Positions 18,220 to 27,309 are shown, numbered from the stretch's first letter. The stretch is DNA of 64,000 nucleotides from Lentilitoribacter sp. Alg239-R112 (GCF_900537175.1 NZ_LS999833.1:1488001-1552000), one strand, 5' to 3'. The notes: generated from the letters alone by a model not told the origin. Program-made: numbers and translations.

Positions 18220-18839
18220 AATTGACCTCCAGTCAAAAGTTTGGGCGGGTTTGAGAAATGCTAGAAACAGCAACCCCTGTCTCAATCCCTAATTATAATA
18301 TTGAAGATAGACGTTACCCGCCACGCTTCGAGATTGAACATAGAGGCAGTGTATTGAATATCAATCGAGAAATAGGCTGTGAAGATTTATTCAATGCAGC
18401 TTAGGCCTGACTTGTTGCACAAATGACACAATTTTCTTAGTCACGCCTGTTATATTTAGAGTCTGTTAACAAACTAAGGCTGAATGTTACCAGTCGTAAC
18501 CTGTCGTGAACATTGAAAAGGAGTGTTTTGGCTGTTTCATGGAGAATCGATCCGGAGTTGAGAAAACTGAGATAAATCCTTGTAGAGAGCCCACGGAACA
18601 GAAATCGTGTATCATTGCTAATATTTGCCAGACCGTGGTCAGGCCATTGCAAGTCTAACAAGCGCGGGCTTACAATAAGGGCAAGGCTATAATTATACGG
18701 CATGTCAATTCTTACTTCAGCTCTGACCCCATTGTTACACGCTATAACCAAGATCTTCCAATTATATGAGTACCCGCGTTGGTTCGAGCCCACGAGGAAC
18801 CATCATCATCAAGAATCTCAAGTGCTGTATTTTAACTTC
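18220..18839. other. 620-bp intergenic region upstream of the porin
   Basis: This stretch carries the porin leader and promoter. A TATAAT-like box can be read on the minus strand at 18292-18297, without a good partner at -35. A 118-codon frame at 18437-18793 has no ribosome-binding site and reads like noise. A 6-bp hairpin (TGGTTC at 18779-18784, GAACCA at 18796-18801) contains a TTCGAG motif that mimics a tRNA T-loop but does not fold as a tRNA. It may mark the end of the dgoK transcript. I see no supported gene. Confidence 0.45.
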
Positions 18840-19757
18840 CTATGATATAAGGCCGGCTGTTTTGGCGATCAAGAAATGTCCGCGTGCAACAATATCATCG
18901 GGTGCTCGTTTGCAATTTAATTCGGTGACATCTAACGCGATTTCATATTTATCTGCCAGATTATCATTACCGATAATTGTAACGGGTCCCACAATAGATT
19001 TATGATCAACACCACTTATCTCAGCACCAATAAGCATGCCCGATAGATAATCCTCTACCATTTCGCCGGAAATTTTATTGAAAAGCGGCAAGGTTCGAAC
19101 ATTAAAAAGATCGTGTAGAAGTCGCGCTCCTTTTGATAGACCTGCTTGTACACCCATCCGGAACCCACCTTCATGAAACGGCCCTTCTTCCATCAATGTA
19201 CGGAGAATTGTATGTGTTCGGAGTGCACTAAATACCTCTCCTGTCATGAATGTCGCATAATTTTCAATACGATCCTTTTTAACAGTAATCCACTTGCTAT
19301 GTGTGCCGGGCAAGACAAAAGTTCCATCACAAATACCAAGCGCTGATGCACCAATGATCTGGGTTTCCTCGCCGCGCATAACGTCAGGGGCTCCGTTTTG
19401 CTCGGTTGTCATGCCTGTAACAAACTGTATGGTCATACCGCTTTCCGTATTAAACGGAACAAGTGAATCTGCCAATTCTGCCGCTCCGGATGGGACATTC
19501 ACATAGGGTGTTTCTACCCAACCATTTCGACTCGTTATCATACCCGATGCAATAACAGGGATAGGACCATTTGCGATCCAATTCTGAACTAACTCGCCAA
19601 AGACAGTTTCAAAATCTCCATTTTCAATATGCATGATCCCTTGAGGTTTTGAAATACTATCCAATACTTCACCCCGCGCACCTATTAAAAAGGCGCGCAG
19701 AGATGAGGTACCCCAGTCTATACCAATCAAGGTCGGTTTAGATACGGCCAAATTCAT
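18840..19757 (-). CDS. dgoK: 2-dehydro-3-deoxygalactonokinase
   Basis: DgoK (305 aa) phosphorylates 2-keto-3-deoxygalactonate at C6 in the De Ley-Doudoroff route. Family marks are 'LIGIDWGTSSLRAFLI' (the ATP-binding start), 'VIASGMITSRNGW', 'MRGEETQIIGA' and 'VLPGTHSKWI'. Length matches DgoK. The gene is the last of a nine-gene minus-strand operon and overlaps the RraA-like gene by 20 bp. The usual partner aldolase DgoA is not present in the window, so the phosphorylated product must be cleaved by another enzyme. A sugar-acid kinase with altered specificity is possible. Confidence 0.88.
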   Translation of the reverse strand: MNLAVSKPTLIGIDWGTSSLRAFLIGARGEVLDSISKPQGIMHIENGDFETVFGELVQNWIANGPIPVIASGMITSRNGWVETPYVNVPSGAAELADSLVPFNTESGMTIQFVTGMTTEQNGAPDVMRGEETQIIGASALGICDGTFVLPGTHSKWITVKKDRIENYATFMTGEVFSALRTHTILRTLMEEGPFHEGGFRMGVQAGLSKGARLLHDLFNVRTLPLFNKISGEMVEDYLSGMLIGAEISGVDHKSIVGPVTIIGNDNLADKYEIALDVTELNCKRAPDDIVARGHFLIAKTAGLIS

Positions 19758-20409
19758 TCAGGAGATCCTCAACAGTTTTGCCTTTGGCAACCCATTTTCT
19801 AGTTTCTTCTTCTCGATCTGCCTGCTCTTGAGCAAGTTTAACAATCTCTTCGGCCTTTTCTAAAGGTATCACGGTAACACCCATTAGGTCTGCGACGATA
19901 AAATCACCAGGATTTACGATAACACCACCGCAAGCTATTGGGACATTGATTGAGAGCTCTTCTTTCCGCCCTGAAAACATGGTGTGTGTGCCGCGTGGCG
20001 TAATTGCACGGGTCCAGATTGGCCACTTGATATCTTCCAACTCATCTGTATCTCGACCAGCGCCATCAACAATCATCCCGCGAATGCCGCGGTTTTGTGC
20101 AAGGCCACCCATGAGCCCACCACAAACAGATGTGTTTAAATCACCACCAGCATCAACAACAATCACATCACCCGCCTGCCCCATTTCAAGAGCTTTGAGC
20201 GGATCAACAAGATCTCCTTTGGAGAGCTGCACAGTCACCGCTTGTCCAGTGACCTTGGCACGAAAAGCAGGTTTGATGCCGCTATCCATAACGCCAGTAC
20301 GATATTGCACATCCGCAAAAATTGCCGCAGCTGAATAAGCTTCAATGACTTTATCAAACTTTTCTAACAAATCCGGACGTCGGTCAAAATCATTAAAAAC
20401 CTTAAGCAT
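19738..20409 (-). CDS. RraA-like / HMG aldolase family protein
   Basis: This 223-aa protein belongs to the RraA-like fold that includes 4-hydroxy-4-methyl-2-oxoglutarate aldolases, divalent-metal pyruvate aldolases. The substrate and metal motif 'GIRGMIVDGAGRD' with its Arg-Asp pair is intact, as are 'DVIVVDAGGD' and 'DLMGVTVIP'. The C-terminus is a charged helix (EEIVKLAQEQADREEETRKW). It lies between a 2-hydroxyacid dehydrogenase and dgoK with overlapping ends. Context suggests that it supplies the aldol cleavage that DgoA performs elsewhere. The RNase-E-inhibitor function of true RraA is unlikely in an operon of this kind. Confidence 0.85.
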   Translation of the reverse strand: MLKVFNDFDRRPDLLEKFDKVIEAYSAAAIFADVQYRTGVMDSGIKPAFRAKVTGQAVTVQLSKGDLVDPLKALEMGQAGDVIVVDAGGDLNTSVCGGLMGGLAQNRGIRGMIVDGAGRDTDELEDIKWPIWTRAITPRGTHTMFSGRKEELSINVPIACGGVIVNPGDFIVADLMGVTVIPLEKAEEIVKLAQEQADREEETRKWVAKGKTVEDLLNEFGRI

Positions 20410-21460
20410 TCTTTTTTTCCTTTATATTTTTTTCTGCGCTCAGCGCATCTGCATTTACCGGATAATCCGGAGATTGTTTTGTGAGAACTTTAGCAACCTG
20501 CGTCGCAGCCGTAACCCGCGCAGCTTCAATGGATTCTTCTGAATAATAAGCTGCATGTGGCGTGACCAAGACGTTTGGCAATGTGAAAATAGGATTATCG
20601 ACGGGTGTCCAATTTGCGCGTTTTGCCGGCTCCTCTTCAGGATCGTCTAAACCGGCAGCTGCAATGTGACCTTCCGTCAACGCATGATAAAGTGCAGCAT
20701 TATCAATCGTTGGGCCGCGCCCGGTATTAACAACAATCGCGCCAGGCTTCATTGCCGCAAACTCGCTATATGATAGAAAATGCTTGGTATCTGGCGTCAT
20801 TGGAGCTTGCATCAAAATATAATCTGAACAGGTAAGAAGTTCTGATTTTGAGACCAATTCAACACCGTATTGTGCAGCATTTTCTGGCGATAGAAACGGG
20901 TCGTAAGCAATCACCCGGACTCCAAAGGATTTAGCACGTTCGGCTATGGCTTGCCCAATTTTGCCAAATGAGACAACACCCATTGTGCGATCACGCAAAC
21001 GATAAATTGGCTTGCCGCTTTGCCATTGCCAAATACCATTGTGGGTCGCCCGATCATAATCTGGCAGTTTACGCGCTAAGGTTAGCCACATTGATATTGC
21101 ATGGTCAGCAACTTCCTCTGTGCAATAATCTCGCACATTAGTGACCAAAATACCTTTTTGAGTTGCCGCATCGACATCAACAATATCGACCCCGACACCG
21201 TATCTGGCGATAACTTCGCACTTTTGCATCCGAATAATCGTATTTTTTCCAATACGAGCATATTGATTGATCATCGCCGCACAATCTGCCGCTGCATCGA
21301 ACAAATCTTCTTCTTTCTTGCTCTGAAGGGGGACAACCTGTGCCCCAACAGTTTCAAGTATCTCACGCTCGATATCGACATTGCCGTAATCATAATCAGT
21401 GATCACGACCTTCGGGCGATCTTCCCTGACTGAAATCGGCTTAAAATCAGACATAGGCAC
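20402..21460 (-). CDS. CtBP-like D-2-hydroxyacid dehydrogenase
   Basis: This 352-aa NAD(H)-dependent dehydrogenase converts a 2-hydroxyacid to the 2-oxoacid or the reverse. The Rossmann motif reads 'GVVSFGKIGQ'. The catalytic triad is visible as Arg in 'VVNTGRGPTID', Glu in 'GLDDPEEEP' and His in 'LVTPHAAYYSEES'. The 'NVRDYCTEEVADHA' segment is typical of the C-terminal-binding-protein-like branch rather than of PGDH. The start overlaps the VOC gene by 14 bp and the stop overlaps the RraA-like gene by 8 bp. In context it may oxidise an aldonate or reduce a released 2-oxoacid. Confidence 0.88.
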   Translation of the reverse strand: MPMSDFKPISVREDRPKVVITDYDYGNVDIEREILETVGAQVVPLQSKKEEDLFDAAADCAAMINQYARIGKNTIIRMQKCEVIARYGVGVDIVDVDAATQKGILVTNVRDYCTEEVADHAISMWLTLARKLPDYDRATHNGIWQWQSGKPIYRLRDRTMGVVSFGKIGQAIAERAKSFGVRVIAYDPFLSPENAAQYGVELVSKSELLTCSDYILMQAPMTPDTKHFLSYSEFAAMKPGAIVVNTGRGPTIDNAALYHALTEGHIAAAGLDDPEEEPAKRANWTPVDNPIFTLPNVLVTPHAAYYSEESIEAARVTAATQVAKVLTKQSPDYPVNADALSAEKNIKEKKNA

Positions 21461-21941
21461 CTGCCGAATAGGTCAACTCATATGAATGGCTATAAAGTTC
21501 AAAGATATTGCCGAATGGGTCTTCCATGTAGACCATGCGATACGGCTTTTCGTCGGGATAATACTTACGCACTCGGTTCATACGCTGTTTACCGCCCAGC
21601 CCCTCGATGATCTTCACACGTTCCTCAACATTTTCATCTTGAACGCAGAAGTGAAACAGGCCTCGACGCCAATATTCAAACGGGCGCTCCTCTTCAACTG
21701 TGTTTGGAAATTCAAAAAGCTCGATGCCTGTGCCGTCTGCCATAGAAAGATGGGCAATACGAAACGAACCCCAACCTTCGCCAAAAACATCGTCGCACAT
21801 TTGGCCAATGGCGCTTTCGTCGTGTTGAATTTCTGTTGGGCCCATAATGACGTATAGATCAAAAGCTTTTGAGTAGAACTCGACGGCCTTTTCCAAGTCT
21901 GGAACTGTGATACCAATATGAGAGAATGTGAGTGCGACCAT
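21447..21941 (-). CDS. VOC (glyoxalase/dioxygenase) family protein
   Basis: This 164-aa protein has the two beta-alpha-beta-beta-beta modules of the vicinal oxygen chelate fold. Candidate metal ligands are His in 'FSHIGITV', Glu in 'GIELFEF', His in 'GLFHFCVQ' and Glu in 'NIFELYS', the full H-E-H-E set. VOC enzymes include lyases, isomerases, epimerases and extradiol dioxygenases. Here the surrounding genes point to isomerisation or lyase chemistry on a sugar acid. It lies between an SDR and the 2-hydroxyacid dehydrogenase in the same operon. Confidence 0.85.
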   Translation of the reverse strand: MVALTFSHIGITVPDLEKAVEFYSKAFDLYVIMGPTEIQHDESAIGQMCDDVFGEGWGSFRIAHLSMADGTGIELFEFPNTVEEERPFEYWRRGLFHFCVQDENVEERVKIIEGLGGKQRMNRVRKYYPDEKPYRMVYMEDPFGNIFELYSHSYELTYSAGAYV

Positions 21942-21966
21942 GTGATGGCTCCTTAATTAAGTGAAA

Positions 21967-22755
21967 TTATAAAATATTGCGGACGATACCGCCTTCAACG
22001 CGGTGGGCGCCGCCATTGACGGCTTTGTTCGCCGCCACAGTGACTATGGTTCGTGCAACTTCATCAGCTTGGACAAAACGCTGGATGAGTGATGTTGGTT
22101 CATCTGTTTTGAAGTAGTTTTGAATAATTTGATCCAATGGTTCGCCTTTTTGTTCGGCCAATCCATCAAAATAGGCTTTCACGCCTTCGGTCCAAGTGGG
22201 CCCAGGCAATACAGAGTTCACCCGCACTTCAGTGCCCTTGGTCAACTCTGCCATTCCTCGGGAAAGGCCCAACATGGCAGTTTTGGTAACAGAGTAATGG
22301 ATCATTTGTGGCAATGGTTTCACGCCCGCTTCACTGGCAAGATTGACAATCGATCCAACGCCTCGTTTGAGCATTGCTGGCAAAAGCACACGGCTCATGC
22401 GAACTGCCGTCAGCACGTTGATGTCAAAATATTGCATCCAATCTTCATCAGTCAGGTCTTCAAAAGCTTTTACCGAAAAGACACCAACATTATTGACAAG
22501 AACATCAATGTCGCCCTGCTGTTGTGCAAAATCACATAAGGCAATTGCTTCATCGGCTTTTGTCAGATTTCCCGCCTTACCAACAACCGAACCCAGCGGT
22601 GAAAGGTCTTTTACACATGCATTGACTTCATCCGTTGTTAAACCATGGATGATGACGCGTGCCCCCTCCTCCAGAAAAGCTCTTGCTGTTGCTTTGCCGA
22701 TACCTGAACCGGAACCGGTGACAAGAACAAGTTTATCTTTCAATCCAAGATCCAT
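21967..22755 (-). CDS. Short-chain dehydrogenase/reductase
   Basis: This classical SDR (262 aa) has the NAD(P) motif TGSGSGIG, the NNVG strand and the catalytic Tyr-Lys pair in 'YSVTKTA'. The cofactor-specificity loop follows 'ARVIIHG'. The gene begins immediately after the permease stop with no intervening base. Such SDRs in sugar ABC operons oxidise an aldose, polyol or aldonate. With the SMP-30 lactonase of the same operon, it could perform the first oxidation of the imported sugar. Confidence 0.88.
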   Translation of the reverse strand: MDLGLKDKLVLVTGSGSGIGKATARAFLEEGARVIIHGLTTDEVNACVKDLSPLGSVVGKAGNLTKADEAIALCDFAQQQGDIDVLVNNVGVFSVKAFEDLTDEDWMQYFDINVLTAVRMSRVLLPAMLKRGVGSIVNLASEAGVKPLPQMIHYSVTKTAMLGLSRGMAELTKGTEVRVNSVLPGPTWTEGVKAYFDGLAEQKGEPLDQIIQNYFKTDEPTSLIQRFVQADEVARTIVTVAANKAVNGGAHRVEGGIVRNIL

Positions 22756-23739
22756 TTAACCTTCTCCGCCTTTTGTTGATTTACCGAAAACCCGTTGCAG
22801 AACTTCGGTGGTTTCTGCGCGCCACATATCAATGCCAACTGCCATTAGAATGATCAGACCAAGAACAATATTTTGAACTGATGATGGTGCTGCATTTAGG
22901 TTTAATCCGTTTTGAACAATCACAATGGTCATGGCGCCCATCAAAGTGGCCAGAATGTTACCGCGCCCACCAGCAAGACTTGCGCCGCCAACAACCGCTG
23001 CCGCGATAGCCTGCAATTCCAATGTCTGACCGTAATTTGGGGAGCCTGAGTTTAACCGTGCCGACATGAGAACCGCACCGACGGCTGTCATTAATCCGGC
23101 AATTGCAAACGTCATTGCCTGCACCTTGCGTACATTAATGCCCGTCAACACAGCTGCTGACGGATTACCGCCAACTGCGTAAATTTCTCTGCCAAGCTTG
23201 GTGAAATTCATCATATATGCGGCAAGGCCATAGAACGCGACGAGATAGAAAAAGGGGAGCGGGATACCTGCAAGTTTGCCGTAAAATATAGGTTCTAGCC
23301 CGGGATCAAGTGAGAAGATTGGGGAGCCATTATTGAAAGTTAGCGCCAGCCCCCGAAATGCGATCAAGGCAGCCAAAGTAGTAATAAACGAGGGTATACG
23401 GCCATATGCGGTGATAAAGCCGAGTAGAAGCCCAAGCAGAGCACCCGCAAAAAGAATAAGCGGCACGGCAAGAGCCAGCGGAATGCCCATAAATTTGAGC
23501 ATTTGAGCAAGGACCATTGTTAAAAGCGCAACCATCGAACCCGAACTTAAATCAATGCCGGCTGCAAAGATGACTATGCTCGCACCAATAGCGATTAATG
23601 CCACAATACTGACCTGCAAAAACAAATTGGATAGGTTTCCAGGATTGAGAAAACGATCTGTTGTCAGCGCTACGATCATTGCTACAATTATTAGCGCTGC
23701 AAATGGCCCTATCAGCTGCGTATCAAAAATCCGCTTCAT
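22756..23739 (-). CDS. RbsC-type sugar ABC permease
   Basis: This 327-aa inner-membrane permease belongs to the carbohydrate-uptake-2 (ribose/xylose/arabinose) group. About nine to ten hydrophobic helices are visible. The conserved 'GIDLSSGSMVALLTM' stretch and 'AAAVVGGASLAGGRGNILATLMG', where the ATPase docks, are both present. Its start overlaps the ATPase stop as ATGA, so ATPase and permease are translationally coupled. The substrate is likely a pentose, hexose or related sugar acid. Confidence 0.92.
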   Translation of the reverse strand: MKRIFDTQLIGPFAALIIVAMIVALTTDRFLNPGNLSNLFLQVSIVALIAIGASIVIFAAGIDLSSGSMVALLTMVLAQMLKFMGIPLALAVPLILFAGALLGLLLGFITAYGRIPSFITTLAALIAFRGLALTFNNGSPIFSLDPGLEPIFYGKLAGIPLPFFYLVAFYGLAAYMMNFTKLGREIYAVGGNPSAAVLTGINVRKVQAMTFAIAGLMTAVGAVLMSARLNSGSPNYGQTLELQAIAAAVVGGASLAGGRGNILATLMGAMTIVIVQNGLNLNAAPSSVQNIVLGLIILMAVGIDMWRAETTEVLQRVFGKSTKGGEG

Positions 23740-25259
23740 GCGTTCACCTGTATTTTAGTTGATTTAGTTTGCTTTGTTGAAGCCCTGACAAGATCGTCAT
23801 GCGTCAGGTCCGAGGCATCTTCAATCCGCTGGATCGCGCCGTGCTGCACAATTGCGACACGGTCACTCATGGCGAGCAATTCGTCGTGATCTGAACTTAT
23901 GAGAATAATAGACTTGCCCAAACGAGTTAGGGTGTTCATCAACTTGTAAACAGCAATTTTTGCTCCGATATCAATACCTTGTGTCGGCTCATCCAGAATA
24001 AGCACCTTCGCATCGGAAAATAGCCAGCGTGCAATAACGATTTTTTGCTGATTGCCGCCCGACAGAAAGTTCACGGTTTTTTCTTCCGCCTGTGCCGAAA
24101 TTTCCAACTCTTTGATGAGCCGTTTAGTGCCGCTTTCTTCCGCCGCAAGATCGAGAATCCCCATCTTGGAAATTTCCGATAGTGATGCAGCCGTTATGTT
24201 GCCGCTGGCACGAAAATTGAAGAACAAACCATCAAATTTTCGATTTTCCGGAACCAGAGCCAACCCTGCTTTGATGGCCTGCATTTCATTGGAAAAACGC
24301 CGTGGTTTTCCATCCAAAATAATCTTGCCACTTGTCAAAGCATCAACACCAAACAATGCGCGGGCAATTTCAGTTCGCCCACTACCAAGCACACCGCCCA
24401 GCCCAAGCACTTCACCCTTGTGCAGATCAAAACTTACATTGCGCACGCCATTTTTCGTGCAAAGCTTATCTGCTTGAAGTACGATTTCGGCCGAAGTGTT
24501 GTGTTCTTTTGGGTAGTGTTCTCCAATATCTTCTCCAACCATTGCGCTGACGATCTGGCTAACGCTAATTTCTGTTTCACCACTTGCTCGAACAACCTGT
24601 CCATTTCGCAATATCGTGACTTCATCCACAATACGTTCGACCTCATCCAAGCGATGGGAAACATAAAGAATTGCGGTTCCGCGATCACGCATTCGGCGCA
24701 AGAGTTGGTGCAGGCGTTCAATTTCATCCTCACCCAACGCGGCGGTGGGTTCATCAAGGATAATCATCTGCGCATCCATGGCAATTGCCTTGGCGATTTC
24801 AACCAGCTGCTGTTCGCCAACCGACAGTTGACCCGTTATGGTTTCGGTAGAAATGTCAACTTCCATCTCGACAAGAACTTGCGCTGCATCAGCGTGAACT
24901 TTTTTCCAATCAATTGCACCAAATCTTGTTTTTGGCATATTGCCTAGAAAAATATTCTCACCAACTGAAAGAGTGGGAACAATTGAAAACTCCTGAAAAA
25001 CAGTGGCAATCCCTTTAGCACGAGCCGCCAATGGATCGCCTATCTGTACTGATTGGCCACGATGTAGAATTTTCCCGCTATCGGGCTGCTGCACACCGGA
25101 AAGTGTTTTGATCATTGTGGATTTGCCGCAACCATTTTCGCCCAACAAACCATGAATCGAACCTTCAAGAAGTTTGATACAAACTTTGTCGTTGGCAAGG
25201 ACACCGGGGTAGCTCTTGCTGATGTTGACGAATTCCCAAAGGGGATGTGTGGCGGACAT
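23736..25259 (-). CDS. RbsA-type sugar ABC ATPase
   Basis: This 507-aa tandem ATPase has two nucleotide-binding domains. The first has Walker A GENGCGKST, signature LSVGEQQ and Walker B 'MIILDEPTAALG'. In the second, Walker A is degenerate ('GVLGSGRTE'), as is normal for this family, but the signature SGGNQQK and 'VLILDEPTQGID' are intact. It pairs with the RbsC-type permease downstream and with the binding protein upstream, from which it is separated by a strong hairpin. GAGA about eight bases before the ATG serves as ribosome-binding site. Confidence 0.94.
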   Translation of the reverse strand: MSATHPLWEFVNISKSYPGVLANDKVCIKLLEGSIHGLLGENGCGKSTMIKTLSGVQQPDSGKILHRGQSVQIGDPLAARAKGIATVFQEFSIVPTLSVGENIFLGNMPKTRFGAIDWKKVHADAAQVLVEMEVDISTETITGQLSVGEQQLVEIAKAIAMDAQMIILDEPTAALGEDEIERLHQLLRRMRDRGTAILYVSHRLDEVERIVDEVTILRNGQVVRASGETEISVSQIVSAMVGEDIGEHYPKEHNTSAEIVLQADKLCTKNGVRNVSFDLHKGEVLGLGGVLGSGRTEIARALFGVDALTSGKIILDGKPRRFSNEMQAIKAGLALVPENRKFDGLFFNFRASGNITAASLSEISKMGILDLAAEESGTKRLIKELEISAQAEEKTVNFLSGGNQQKIVIARWLFSDAKVLILDEPTQGIDIGAKIAVYKLMNTLTRLGKSIILISSDHDELLAMSDRVAIVQHGAIQRIEDASDLTHDDLVRASTKQTKSTKIQVNA

Positions 25260-25305
25260 GATATTATCTCATTGCGCTTTAAGCTAAGTGTGAGTGGAAA
25301 TGTCC

Positions 25306-25336
25306 TTCGGCGACATGGAGAGAGTATGTCGCCGAA
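25306..25336 (-). terminator. Hairpin between binding-protein and ATPase genes
   Basis: TTCGGCGACAT (25306-25316) and ATGTCGCCGAA (25326-25336) form a perfect 11-bp stem with a 9-nt loop, 16 bp after the binding-protein stop. It lacks a clear T-run on the minus strand. It is more likely a 3'-end stabiliser or partial terminator that raises binding-protein output relative to the membrane parts. Confidence 0.7.
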
Positions 25337-25351
25337 AAACAGGGAGGAGAC

Positions 25352-26386
25352 TTAGTAGTCTTTAGAAGGCTGCGGGAAGAGCTTTTCCGGCTCTTGAAGA
25401 ACAGCTATCGCACCTGACTTATCTTCAATTGATGTCGGCGTTTCGATCCAACCACCTGGATATGTTCCTTTAAGAGCATCCAGTGTTGCGTGCATCGCGG
25501 CCTTACCCATCAAATATGGAGATGTGTTCACGGTAGCTGTGATATTACCTGCTGCAATTTCCTCCAGACCAGAAGTATCACCATCATTACCCAGGAGGAC
25601 GACATCTGATTTACCTAAAGCTTTTGCGGCGAAAGAGGCACCAATAATCATATAATCATTGGCCGCGAAAATCATATCTAAATCAGGGTGTGATTGCAGA
25701 ATATCCATTCCAGCGACATTGCCGCCTTCTACATTCCATTTGCCATCGATGGAAACCACAACATCAAAGTTTTCATTGCCTTTGATACCATCAAGGAAAC
25801 CGCCTACGCGCTCAGTTGAGTGATAACCCGGCTGACCTTCGATGACACCAACTTTGAGCGGTTTGTCGCCATAGTTCTCGATTGCCCAATCAGCAATTGC
25901 ATGGGTTCCGTTGCGCTGAGAATATCCGACGACACCATGAATTGGCGTTGGGAAATTTGGAATATCCGAGTTGATCATTACAACAGCCACGCCCTGATCA
26001 ACCGCTTGTTTTAACAAAGGCGCTGCAGCAAACTCATCGTGCGTTCCGAATATAATTGCATCTACATCCTGAGTTAGAACATCTTGGATCATACCCATTT
26101 GGCCGTTGATGTCCGCCCCACTTTGTGGCGCCAGCATAAATACTTCAACACCAGCATCTGCACCGACGGATTTAATACCTTCACCAATGGCTATGTAGTA
26201 GTTAAATTCGGTCGCCGGCGGCATATATGCAATCCGGAACTTTTCATTCTTCGGCTTTATCTCGCTAATTGGCGCTTGTGCTCCTTCTTTTAGCGGTACA
26301 GGCGCGGGGTAATTCTCGGCCATTACAGTCTGAGTTGCTAAAGCTAAGCCCGCGAAAACTACGGTGCTTTTTAGAAATTTGATCAT
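25352..26386 (-). CDS. Periplasmic sugar-binding protein (RbsB-like)
   Basis: This 344-aa substrate-binding protein has a Sec signal peptide ('FLKSTVVFAGLALATQTVMA'). The periplasmic-binding-protein type I fold follows: 'FRIAYMPPATEFNYYIAIGEG', a first-lobe 'DAIIFGTHDE', and 'DMIFAANDYMIIGA' leading to 'VVLLGNDGDTSGLEEIAAG'. The ATG at 26386 is chosen over 26404 because AGGGAGGA is correctly placed before it. It is the second gene of the nine-gene operon, after the SMP-30 gene. The ligand cannot be read from sequence. Confidence 0.92.
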   Translation of the reverse strand: MIKFLKSTVVFAGLALATQTVMAENYPAPVPLKEGAQAPISEIKPKNEKFRIAYMPPATEFNYYIAIGEGIKSVGADAGVEVFMLAPQSGADINGQMGMIQDVLTQDVDAIIFGTHDEFAAAPLLKQAVDQGVAVVMINSDIPNFPTPIHGVVGYSQRNGTHAIADWAIENYGDKPLKVGVIEGQPGYHSTERVGGFLDGIKGNENFDVVVSIDGKWNVEGGNVAGMDILQSHPDLDMIFAANDYMIIGASFAAKALGKSDVVLLGNDGDTSGLEEIAAGNITATVNTSPYLMGKAAMHATLDALKGTYPGGWIETPTSIEDKSGAIAVLQEPEKLFPQPSKDY

Positions 26387-26406
26387 GTTTTCCTCCCTGA
26401 TCATGT

Positions 26407-27279
26407 CTAGGCACAGAACGGAGTATCAATTACTCCGCACACACCTGGTTTAACGGCAAATAAGCCGCCTGAATGTGGTTCATTTCTGAGTGTTTCTTCG
26501 TCACTCATTAGTCGTGACGTTGTGATGTAAAGAGTATCCATATCTGGCCCACCAAATGCACAACATGTGGGCTTCCAAACGGGGACGTGAATGATTTGAT
26601 CTATGTTGCCATTGGGGGCGATGCGCACAACACGGCATCCTTCCCATTCAGCATTCCAAACGCCGCCTTCCGCGTCCACGCACGAGCCATCCGGTAAACC
26701 CGGTTCGTCTGAAAACGAGGCATGAACACGTCGATTTGAGACCGCTCCTGTTTGGGTGTCATAATCAAATGCCACAATTTCGCGATCTGGCGTATCAGCA
26801 AAAAACATTGTTTTGCCATCAGGTGAGAAACAGGTTGAGTTGGCGCAGGAAACTTTTGAAAGCAACGTTTTAACAGCTAGGCTCTTGTCGATTTGAATGA
26901 CAGATGAAGTCGCCTCACCCGACTTTTCGTTCATACCGCCAACGACAAACCGCCCTTGCCTGTCTGTTCGCCCATCATTTGTGCGTGTTTCAGAGTTTTC
27001 TGGCTCAAAATCGCAAATTTTTTCTTCAACACCCGTCAACAAATCATAAAATGATATTCGGTTGGCAAAAGCGACAATTAACCCGCCTGTCCGACGTGGT
27101 GCAAAACAGCAAACCCTATCAGTCATAGAATATGATTTGCTTTCATTCGTGCTCGGATTGAATGACCAGATCTGGCGTCCTTCTATATCTGTCCACCAGA
27201 TCAATCCTTGAAGAGCATCCCAAAAGATACCTTCCCCGTGGATATTTTGACAATCAACTATGAGTTCAGCCTGCAGCAA
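26407..27279 (-). CDS. SMP-30/gluconolactonase family lactonase
   Basis: This 290-aa six-bladed beta-propeller belongs to the SMP-30/LRE family and hydrolyses sugar lactones with a divalent metal. Candidate metal ligands are Glu in 'HGEGIFWD', Asn in 'TNDGRTDRQGRF', Asn in 'SCANSTCFSPDG' and Asp in 'GLPDGSCVDAEGG'. It opens the operon facing gntR and is therefore under the palindromes at 27310-27347. An ABC importer, an SDR and DgoK downstream suggest that it opens a lactone formed by oxidation of the imported sugar. Confidence 0.88.
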   Translation of the reverse strand: MLQAELIVDCQNIHGEGIFWDALQGLIWWTDIEGRQIWSFNPSTNESKSYSMTDRVCCFAPRRTGGLIVAFANRISFYDLLTGVEEKICDFEPENSETRTNDGRTDRQGRFVVGGMNEKSGEATSSVIQIDKSLAVKTLLSKVSCANSTCFSPDGKTMFFADTPDREIVAFDYDTQTGAVSNRRVHASFSDEPGLPDGSCVDAEGGVWNAEWEGCRVVRIAPNGNIDQIIHVPVWKPTCCAFGGPDMDTLYITTSRLMSDEETLRNEPHSGGLFAVKPGVCGVIDTPFCA

Positions 27280-27309
27280 CTTTCTATTCCTCCAAAAAAC
27301 GACTGGCGT

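Noticed and set aside
18220..18285. Upstream start of the porin (377 aa).
   Set aside because: It would put 22 extra residues before the signal peptide. A strong GGAGG precedes the ATG at 18219.
18437..18793. A 118-codon minus-strand reading frame in the long gap upstream of the porin.
   Set aside because: It has no ribosome-binding site, no domain, signal or compositional pattern, and overlaps the T-loop-like hairpin. It reads as a chance frame.
18760..18805. A tRNA-like 3' end: GGTTCGAGCC followed by GGAACCA.
   Set aside because: Only three T-stem pairs form, the acceptor stem is too short by about three bases and no 5' half is found upstream. The segment is better explained as a 6-bp hairpin TGGTTC/GAACCA.
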